From NCBI RefSeq assembly GCF_003369915.1, contig NW_022881603.1:17047515-17111514 (forward strand): DNA of 64,000 bases. Direction: 5' to 3'. The notes beneath the pieces were generated by a model, which did no database searches, was not told the DNA's origin, and worked only from the letters and a program-made list of their open reading frames with translations. This document shows, in pieces, positions 55,395 through 64,000 of this stretch. The DNA comes from Drosophila miranda (lineage: Eukaryota > Arthropoda > Insecta > Diptera > Drosophilidae). The position numbers were made by a program, and so were the translations under genes. Position 1 is the stretch's first letter, and every line of letters starts with the position of its first letter.

Positions 55395-56238
55395 CGAGGG
55401 GGAACGTTGTGAGTTGCTGCGGACACCGCAACTCTACAGTTATACCCGATACTTAGTCAGTATGGCTCTCCTCCGGCAGACGCCGCTAATATTGAACGAC
55501 ACGACAAAGAGTGCGTGCGAGAGAGACAGAAAATCAGTCTGAGCGTGACGTCGGGCGCTGCGTAGCCAGTGAAAATTGATTTGTTCCTTTTGGGTATAAA
55601 AATGATCCGATCTGATCCAGATTCAGCAATCTGATAGATATGGTCATTATCTATGATTCTGCGTTTTTAGTTTTCTCGAATCTGCAATATTGTGGATGCA
55701 ACAGATTTTCGTCCTTTGTGGGGCGGAAGGGGGTGGGGCGAAATTCTGAGATATACGTTTTATAGTGAGATCTAACAGAAGTGCGGATACCAAATTTGGT
55801 TACTCTAGCCCTAATAGTCTCTGAGATTTGTGGATGCCCCAGATTTTCGTCCTTTGCGGGGGCGGAAGGGGGTGTTGCGAAATTTGGACACAAAACGGTC
55901 AAGGTCCGATATCACAGGAGTGTGGATACCAAATTTGGTTGCTCTGGCTCTTATAGGTTCTGAGATCCTTGAACTCATATTTTGCAATTGGCAAAACCGA
56001 CCATGAAACCTGTGTGTTAGAGAGAGACAGAGCGAGAAAAAAAGAAAAAGGTTTTCTTGAAGGGGACGGACAGACGGACGGGCGGACAGACAGACAGGGC
56101 TCAATCGACTCGGCTATTGATGCTGATCAAGAATATATATACTTTATGGGGTCGGAAACGATTCCTTCTGGACGTTACACACATCCACTTTTACCACAAA
56201 TCTAATATACCCCAATACTCATTTTGAGTATCGGGTAT
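55395..56238 (+). repeat. DINE-1-like repeat, copy 7, at the duplication border
   Basis: CGAGGGGG follows TTTTTATAGCAAA of element A; the right end leads into the AsnRS pseudogene. It is shorter than the other copies through a deletion near 56050 that takes it straight into the microsatellite. The block GTGGATGCCCCAG is of the copy 4 subtype, unlike copy 2, which flanks the other AsnRS copy. Confidence 0.8.
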
Positions 56239-56267
56239 AAAAAGTACATGTTTTTCACTCACATTAA

Positions 56268-57246
56268 TCACATTTTGCAGCTGTGTGGATATCGGGGAAA
56301 TGGTATCACATCCCGTATGTTCTTAACACCCGTCACGAGCTGCAGATATCGCTCAAAGCCCATGCCAAAGCCGCCCGTAGGGATCCCTCCGTATTTTCGC
56401 AGGTCCACATACCACGACAAGTCCTTGGGAAACTGTGGATGGGAGCTCAAAGTGGCTGCATCGCTCTCACGCAAGCTGCCACCACACAATTCCCCCACAG
56501 CTGGCATCAGCAGGTCTAGGGCGTGTACACGATCCGGATTATTGCGAGTGATTTTCATGTAAAAAGGCTTTTGCTGGGTGGGCCAATCTACAACGAAGAC
56601 GGGAGTGCCGCAGTGGGAAAAAGTTCCTGGTCCTTGGTAAAGCCCTCGTCCAAGCTGATGAGCGTCTTTAGGCTCTCCTTGTTGGCCAGGAGCACGTGGA
56701 GAACATCATCGTAGCTCATGATCCTCCATGGAACAATCAGCCAAGGCAGATCCGAGCTAGCGTTGGCATTGAGCTGGCAGAAGTGCAAGTCCTCTGAGCT
56801 CGTCTCGAGTACGCGATTTGTAATGGACTTAAGCATCTGCTCAATAAATTTCACTAGCTTCTCCAGCTCATCCAGATGCGCCAGCTCGGCTTCAAACATA
56901 TAGAACTCGGCTAAATGCAATGGCGACTTGGAGTTATCGGCTCGAAAGGCTTGGATCTGTCCCACAGCCGAGATGACGCTGCCCGGTGTTAGGTTTTGTG
57001 TTTCTGGATTGCGTGGCAATCTGCTGCTCGACGATCCATCATCAATGTCCAGAAATGTGTTGTTCTTCAACCGGCGAATGTTTTTTATCCAGCCCTGCCA
57101 TTGATAAGACTGTTATGACTATGTAACCACTTGAAACTTAGAATCAGGGCATTTAACCGAACACCGAGTGAGTCGCCTCGCTTATTTGACTTGGCTATAT
57201 GACTTATTCGCTGAGAGCTACAGTAAAACTTTCTAATAAGTAACAT
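56268..57246 (-). pseudogene. AsnRS-m: Mitochondrial-type asparaginyl-tRNA synthetase pseudogene, copy 2
   Basis: Same central deletion (SKSP|LHLAEF) and same frameshift as the copy at 21458-22448, so both lesions are older than the duplication. It differs at about ten bases and lacks 12 bp (ACAACGACTTGG) in the OB-fold part. Motif 3 ([11 protein letters not shown]) and the C-terminus are retained, but no enzyme can be made. Confidence 0.82.
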
Positions 57247-57414
57247 ATTTTGTATTTAAGCAAAACAGCGGAATACTTCAATAGAGAATTGATTATTAGT
57301 TCTACTTCTAGTTCATTCCAGGGATGCATCGGATCGATAACAAATCGCAATAGAGTAACCCGCGTAGTTCGTTTTTCACAAAAATTGTAATAGCCGAAAG
57401 CTGGTTATAATATT
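57247..57414. promoter_or_regulatory. AsnRS 5' flank, copy 2
   Basis: Duplicate of 22449-22616 with the DRE-like ATCGATA. It ends TATT and passes directly into the A LTR, showing the state before element B inserted in copy 1. Confidence 0.55.
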
Positions 57415-58220
57415 TGTTACACTTGGCTTGTTTCCCAGGGGGCAATGCCGGCTAGCTGTCGACCCCAGGGCTGGGTAGTTCCCCTTGCCCACCAAATGTA
57501 GACAAAAAAGGAGACATACTACTTCTCGGGACATCAAAACTAACAACAACCTAAAGACAAAGAAAATCATAAACAGACGGCTATCAAGTGGGTGAAGCTT
57601 GGGTGTTATCACTTCGCGCGCCCGCCCTACCTGTGACCAAACACAACGTTCATTTTGGCCACCCTCTGCTGGAACGGTAACGGCTGGCCTAATCCATGGC
57701 TTACGCCACGCGTCCTCCCTCTATTTTAAATTTACTGCATCATGCTTCAGTATATATCCAAGCTTTAATAATTTTAAATTGACAATTTCATCTTTCTCAT
57801 TAATAAATAGATATACTCAAAATTATCACTAACCAAAAAGAAACACCAAAACTTTCGACACAAAGGCAAACACGGAAATAACTGCTGAAATTTCGTTCAA
57901 CCAACAGGGATACCCTCACCCATACGTAATGGAATATGTGTAGATGAGTGGATCCAGTTTTACGGGAGTTAATTTAACTCGGGCCCCTACGGAGACTTAA
58001 CCTACCAAGAGCTCTTGTTAAGGGTCCCCGGGACATAAACAATAAACAATATTTTTCCACAAATCGCTCGACCAAATACGGTGGACTGATGGGACCCCCG
58101 CGTCACCCACTAAGGGTTAATCTTCTGGAACTGAACAGCTCATCGCAGATTTAGGTTCGTGAAAGGTGTTGGTGTTTTTACATATTTTTTTCAATGGCCA
58201 AGATTTTACGTTAAACGGTT
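57415..58220 (-). repeat. Element A LTR, 3' half, copy 2
   Basis: TGTTACACTTGG to TTAAACGGTT, the duplicate of 31226-32030. Confidence 0.85.
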
Positions 58221-58583
58221 TGTGGAGATAATGTTTTTTATCCCCAATCGGCCGACTAATTATTTCGAATTAAATAAAACTCGGCGCAGAAATAAAATTA
58301 CGATATGTTCTTTAATGCGTGACATCCAAATTGCAAGTGTGGCTTGCCTGCCCTTTACATTGCCGATCGCTGAGCGCAGCTTCGCCCGGCTGACGTCGGT
58401 AGACGCAAAGCGGAGATATCGAAGAGCGAGCTGGCAGAGAGCGTTTAGCAGGGCAAGCACGCGCAAAGCTTTAACAAACAAATGAGTGACATAGACATAA
58501 GTAACAAACAAAATAAGCGGCTAAGGGCCAAGAATTAGGTGCTATTTGGCAAGCAGCTAATCGGCTGGGTTCTGCTCCGAACA
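58221..58583 (-). repeat. Element D 3' LTR, copy 2
   Basis: 363 bp, with the same boundaries and flanks as 32031-32393. Confidence 0.88.
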
Positions 58584-61087
58584 TTCACCCCCCGTTGGAA
58601 GGCAAAGGCTTTCAACAGATCCATCCTGAAGGGGCAGAACCGCTATTTTTCCAACGGCCCTCTTGAAAAGGCCTCTTTGAGTTCGGATAACGGCTACTCT
58701 GATGGTTCCATCTTTTCCTGGGATGACGCTCTCAATGCGGCCAAGCGGCCACCTTAATGGTGGCAGCGTTTCCTCCTTGATCATGACGAGCGCTCCTAGC
58801 TTGATGTTTGGAGACGATGACCGCCACTTGCTCCGCTCCTGAAGAATCGAAAGATACGCCGTGCTCCATTTTCTCCAAAACGCCTGCTTCATTTGACACA
58901 GCCGCTGCCATCGACTAAGTAGGTTGACCCGGAGATGCGTCACATCTGGCTCGTCGAATGCAGCTTTCAAGGCTCCATTGAGTAAGGGGTTTGGCGTGAG
59001 CACATCTAGATCATCGGGACTTTCTGTAATTGCATAAAGCGGACGGGAATTTAACAAAGCAGAGATTTCACAAGACAAGGTCTGAATTTCATCAAGAGTA
59101 AAAATGTAGGTCCCGACGATGCGATGAAAATGATATTTAGCTGCTTTAACAGCCGCCTCCCACAAACCCCCAAAATGAGGTGAGCGAGTGGGGATTAATT
59201 TCCAATCGATTCCACTATGAGGATCGCTGAGGAACATTTGCCGAATCTCTAAAAGCTCATTTTTTGCTCCTACAAAATTTGTAGCGTTGTCTGACCAGAT
59301 GATTCGAGGCTTGGGACGTAGACTTATAAAACGCCTTAATGCTGCCAGAAAGGATTCTGTAGATAGATCCCGAACGACTTCCAAATGAGTTGCTTTGGTG
59401 CTAAAGCATACGAAGACAGCGATGTAACATTTGATAGGAGGCCTGCTTCTGACTTCCGACTTGTGATAACAGGGTCCGCAAAAATCAACGCCCGGCCTCC
59501 AACCCGCAGCAATCCAAAGCTATCCAGAAATGGATTCAGTGAGGCCATCGTGCTTTTTGGCGGTAGGGCCTGTTTGCTGGCGAGGGCCCTTATCTCTTCC
59601 GAAAATTGTTGCTGCTGTATTGCCCTTATGAGCAAATGCGTACCATTTTTGATGTCGATTACGGTAAGTTGACCCTTCGACCGCGCTATGCCTTTGTCCT
59701 TGAGAATGAAGAATCGATATATGTAAGCAAAGACGCGCTGCATGGATCCAAATGAGTTTTGAAATTTTCAATCGTACGATACATCCCTTTCGTTTGAAAC
59801 AACCAATGCTGCATGACGACGTTCTGGTACATCGGTCGGCAATTGCAAGCCTGCAGGCCACTCTGAGCTCTCAAGACGCAAGAATGGTGGTCCAGAGATC
59901 CAAAGGCTGCTATCCATTAGTTCAGCGGGCGTGGATCCACGTGATATGATGTCGGCAGGATTCAACTTTGTGGGCACGTGATGCCAAGTCATTCCAGCGG
60001 TGAGCTCCTGAATCCGCTGAACTCGATTAGAAACAAATATATTAAAATTCAATGGTGATTCTCGAATCCAGGCAAGGGCTATGGACGAATCCGACCAGCA
60101 ATGTATTTGGCATGGAGCTGATAATCCCTTAACTATGGTGGACACTAGTTCGGCTAATACGAGGGCAGCGGATAGCTCAAGCTTGGGGATAGTCATACTT
60201 TTCAAGGGCGCGACTCTGGATTTAGAGCATAAGAGATGACTTTGCACAATGCCAAGAGCTTCCGAACGCATGTATACACAGGCGCCATATGCTGCTTGGC
60301 TCGCATCACAAAACGCGTGCATTTCTAATCTGGCTTGCTGCCGAAGCACGTAACGTGGAAACTTAAAGTTTTTAACCATCGACAACTGCGAAGTCAGCTC
60401 AATCCAAGTCGTATGTAGATCCTGGGGCAGGCTTTCGTCCCAATTCAACTTTAGGCTTTCGTTCCATAGCGACTGCATAAATATTTTAGCTTTTGTGATG
60501 ATGGGAGAGATGAGCCCTAGAGGATCGTAGAACCTAGCTAGTGTAGACAGGACCGAACGCTTCGATATTGGGCCTGCAGCGGTTCCGACGTGAGCGAAGC
60601 TAAACAGAAGATTGTCCGTGGTGGGATCCCAAACTAGACCAAGCGCCTTGGTTACTTCAGTCCCGTCATGAAAGGTAAGGAACTTTTCGGGGTCCGCCTC
60701 TGATACGCCTTCCAAAGCAGCGGGTTCATTGGAACACCATTTACGTATGGGAAAACATCCTTTCGAAAGTAGCTCCTTTACCTGCTGACGAATCTTGATG
60801 ACAGAATCAATGCTGTCCCCTCCAGATATGAGATCATCGACATAGAAATCTCTTCGAACAACATCAGCGCCAAGCGGAAAACGCAACTCTTCATCATTTG
60901 CCAATTGATGCATAGCACGAATTGCTATAAAGCGGCAGGTTTCGTTCCGTAAGTAACAGTCTCCAACTTGAACACCTGAATCTCCTCCTTCGGGTCATTG
61001 CGCCATAGGATGCACTGCACGTGCGTATCGGGATGGGAAACGCGTACACAGCGGTACATTTTGCAAATATCGCCACACACCCGATAC
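58557..61087 (-). pseudogene. Element D RT C-terminus/RNase H/integrase, copy 2
   Basis: 59768-60913 reads the BEL RT motif FYVDDLISGGDS through RNase H (AFCDASQAAYGAC, CWSDSSIALAW). 59336-59743 covers the start of integrase. 58557-59384 has the core (WSDNATNFVGAKNEL, SPHFGGLWEAA) and the C-terminal part, with the stop 27 nt inside the LTR. The frame changes near 59360 and 59755. Confidence 0.86.
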
Positions 61088-61961
61088 TGCAAATTGATTT
61101 CTTGCTTTTGGCTACAAAAATGATCCGATCTGATCCAGATTCAGCAATCTGATAGATATGGTTATTATCTATGATTTTGCGTTTTTAGTTTTCTCGAATG
61201 TGCAATATTGTGGATGCAACAGATTTTCGTCCTTTGTGGGGGCGGAAGGGGGTGGGACGAAATTTTGAGATATAAGTTTTATAGTGAGATCTAACAGGAG
61301 TGCGGATACTAAATTTGGTTACTCTAGCGTTAATAGTCTCTGAGATTTGTGGATGCCACAGATTTTCGTCCTTTGCGGGGGCGGAAGGGGGTGTGGCGAA
61401 ATTTTGACACAAAACGGTCAAGGTCCGATATCACAGGAGTGTGGATACCAAATTTGGTTGCTCTAGCTCTTATGGGTTCTGAGATCCTTGAACTCATATT
61501 TTGCAATTGGCAAAACCGACCATTAAACCTGTGTGTTAGAGAGAGACAGAGCGAGAAAGAATGAAATTGTTTTCTTGATTCTGGCTATAATAATTATACG
61601 ATTCTAAGACATATAGTCATCTTCTACGATTCTGCGTTTTTGGTTTTCTCGTATCGTCGAAATTGTGGATGCCACAGATTTTCGCCCTTTGTGGGAGCGG
61701 AAGTGGGCGGGGCAAAGGTTTGAAATTTTCTTGTAGCAGTGACATATCACAAAAGTCTGGATCCAAAACATCGTTGCTATAGCTCTAATAGTCTTTGAGC
61801 ACTAGGCGCTGAAGGGGACGGACAGACGGACGGACGGACAGACGGACGGACGGACAGACGGACAGACAGACATTCCTGAAACGATTGCTTCGGGACGTTA
61901 CACACATCCACTTTTACCACAAATCTAATATACCCCAATACTCAATTTGAGTATCGGGTAT
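61088..61961 (+). repeat. DINE-1-like repeat, copy 8, inside element D pol
   Basis: Same truncated copy as 34898-35772. It interrupts the RT domain between LNRFRF and DICKMYRCVRV. Confidence 0.82.
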
Positions 61962-63019
61962 AAAAAGCGGAAACGATTCAGAGTTATCAGAATTTTAGGT
62001 TGGATGGTGGGTCCAGCCATTAGCACATCATTCAGTGATACTCCAGACGCTGTTTTGGCAGATCCATCGAACACTACGCGTAATTTGGTGGTTGTACTAT
62101 CCTGCTTGTGGACGCAATGGTGAGGCAAGAAGTACTGCGGGAGGTCTGACTGCCACGAAGCTGGCGACATGTGTCCTAAATCACGATACTCCTGGCGAAA
62201 CTCCACATATTTTGCCTTAAGCTGTGCATTTTTTGCTAGCTTCCTCTCCAAATTGATAAATCTACGTAGCGCCTTTTGATACGATTCTCCTAATTCCTCT
62301 AGACTGAATTTGGTTGGCAAACGCACGGAGTAAGCTCCGGAATCTAGGCGAATGCAGTTTGTGACGAAATGCTGTTCGCAATGAACATCTTCCTCCGAAA
62401 TTGATGAGGGCAAATAATCTCCATCGACTTCCCAAAACCGCCCTACAATATCGCACAAATTAGTCTCGCAAGCGGAGATGACAGGGGGATCTTCAACGGC
62501 TGCTAGCGCCGCACGGGCTTTCTCAGAGTTTTTAATACTTCCTGACACTATCCAGCCAAGTTTCGTCTTCTGCAATGTTGGCAATTGGTCTGACAGTCGA
62601 ATCTGTCCAACGCATATTAATTCGAAGAACAAACCAGCACCTATCAACAGATCGACACGCTGGGGCTTGGCGAAATTAGGATCAGCCAGTTTTAGATTAT
62701 TTGGCATTGGCCAATCCTTTGCGTCTAGGCCGAAGTTAGGCTGCATTCCTGTGATTGAGGCAGTGATAATTGCAGAGAGGAAACCGTGATAGCTTTTGTC
62801 TTGAGATTGCAGGACGATGTCTACAGCCTTGCTGGATGGTAGAATTGAATCTCCAATACCGGCGATTTGAACGTGGGGCGGGTGAGGATCTAACTGCAGC
62901 TGATTGGCGAGTCTCGATGTTATAAAGTTAACCTGAGAAGCGGAATCTAAAATGGCACGACATGGAATAAGCGATCCAAAACGGCCCCTGACATATACGA
63001 TTTCGGTAGCTAGCAGCAC
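61962..63019 (-). pseudogene. Element D protease and N-terminal RT
   Basis: Protease near AILDSASQVNFIT with VDLLIGAGLFFEL downstream, as in BEL/Pao. Then a linker and RT start (LRVVFDGSAKTASGVSLNDVLMAGP). The frame is open until the inserted repeat. It is in the -1 phase relative to gag; BEL elements usually have one frame, and a C-run in the junction (about 63040) is a likely place for a one-base loss. Confidence 0.85.
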
Positions 63020-63026
63020 GTTTTGG

Positions 63027-64000
63027 CTAGGCAGAGGGGGGAGGGCTAGTATATTTGCTTGCTACTAGGGCACTTGCAGGATCATGCTGGGTCGATTCCG
63101 TGCTCGGCGACGGCAACTCAGCGTCAGCGCCCGACTGCATGTGGAGCAGTATGTGATGCTTGGCTTGGCAATTTCTACATGCCCCTGACTTGCAGCGTTG
63201 CAATGAATGGCCTTTGTTGAGGCAGTTTAGACATAAATGGCGCTTCTTCACCTCCTTGTATCGAGAAAAAACAGGGAGATCTAGAAATGCCTGGCATCGG
63301 GATATGTAGTGATCGGAGGATTTGCAATACTTGCATGTTGAGCTATTATGATCGTTAATGGAGGTGATTAGGGTGCTAGGTTTACTGTCTCCCACCTGCT
63401 GGCTAGGAATTTTTACCATAGCCGATCCCAAATTTTTCAGCATCCGACATCTTGCTTCCAAGAATGAGGCCATGCTTGACCACCGAGGCAATCCTGACAT
63501 CGGCAAGTTCCCTTCCCATTTATCCTTGGTCTTGTGGTCCAATTTCGTGCCTATGATGAAGATCAGCAACCCATCCGAAATCTCCTGCGGGGTCGCCAAG
63601 GTCTGAAGTGCACGCAAGTGCGAGTTGATTTTGTCGCTGAGCGCGCGCAAGCCGATAGCTGAGCCCTTCTCCACCCCTTGCAGCCCGAAAATAGCCTTGA
63701 CGTGTGCCTGAAAATGTAACAGTTTATTATCGAATCGCAACATTAGCAAATTCAACGCCTTGTCGTAATTCTCCTCAGAAAGTTCCAAGGATCGAATCGT
63801 ATCCAGCGCAGCACCATCTAGACATCCACGAAGATATTGGAATTTTTCGATGATTGGTATACGATGGTCTTTGTGCACCATTGTCGAGAACATCGAGTGG
63901 AATTCTGGCCAATCCATGTAGTTCCCACAGAATCGCGGAAGCTGCAACTCGGGCATTCGAGAACGGCCTATACTAGTATAGGCGAACAACGACGAATTCC
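63027..64000 (-). pseudogene. Element D gag, N-terminus outside window
   Basis: BEL/Pao Gag: LPRFCGNYMDWPEFHSMF and FQYLRGCLDGAALDTI in the DUF1759-like region. Three Cys/His clusters follow (CKYCKSSDHYISRC, CLNCLNKGHSLQRC, CRNCQAKHHILLH). The stop is a TAG at 63051-63053 in this reading; the open frame runs to the window edge. Confidence 0.8.

Larger units (their letters stand above)
58221..64000 (-). mobile_element. Element D (BEL/Pao retrotransposon), copy 2, gag end outside window
   Basis: 3' LTR 58221-58583, pol 58584-63019 interrupted by a DINE-1-like repeat (61088-61961), and gag from 63027 to the window edge. It is the more complete D copy. The 5' LTR should lie beyond 64000. Confidence 0.88.

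Overview
The window is animal nuclear DNA, almost certainly Drosophila. The host genes have very short GT-AG introns (57-68 bp in the clearest cases) and fly-type core promoter motifs. The interspersed repeats are typical of fly heterochromatin: long-LTR Ty3/gypsy elements, a BEL/Pao element, Tc1 and INE-1/DINE-1-like repeats. At least five decayed or partly decayed host genes sit in more than 80% transposon sequence. This pattern (frameshifts, insertions into exons, nested elements, segmental duplication, abundant ~1-kb DINE-1/ISY-like repeats) resembles a degenerating sex chromosome such as the D. miranda neo-Y. The species and chromosome are inference; no search was run.

Layout. 1-1082: decayed Tc1-like element. 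1084-17375: an inositol polyphosphate 5-phosphatase gene (minus strand) whose second exon is split by a 15,075-bp tandem gypsy insertion (element A: LTR-internal-LTR-internal-LTR, 1663-16737, TSD CACT). 17376-17720: shared promoter. 17721-18973: a five-exon NiPp1 gene, the best-preserved host gene here. 19121-20276: an unrecognised element with 34-bp terminal inverted repeats. 20416-21428: DINE-1-like repeat. 21458-22448: pseudogene of mitochondrial asparaginyl-tRNA synthetase. 22617-31221: element B, a young gypsy element with intact gag and pol and 1342-bp LTRs. 31226-35772: half of an A LTR, BEL element D and another DINE-1-like repeat.

35773-36141: unrecognised host exon. 37709-38672: a dicistronic NCBP2AS2-like/Med9 locus, with Med9 frameshifted. 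38854-39940: the other half of the A LTR plus one D LTR. 39941-55394: a second tandem A array (minus strand) carrying two DINE-1-like repeats and element C, a third LTR element with identical LTRs. 55395-61961: a second copy of the AsnRS pseudogene/A half-LTR/D/DINE segment. 61962-64000: the protease, N-terminal RT and gag part of D, running off the window.

The junctions allow a history to be rebuilt. Med9 and the mitochondrial AsnRS gene were head-to-head neighbours. An A LTR inserted between them (TSD AATA), and D inserted into that LTR (TSD AACCG). The locus was then broken and inverted. The AsnRS/LTR/D segment (about 5.7 kb) was duplicated about 35 kb away, with DINE-1-like repeats at both borders. 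Finally B inserted into one duplicate. None of the A, B, C or D copies shows an env gene. No CRISPR array, rRNA or tRNA gene was seen.
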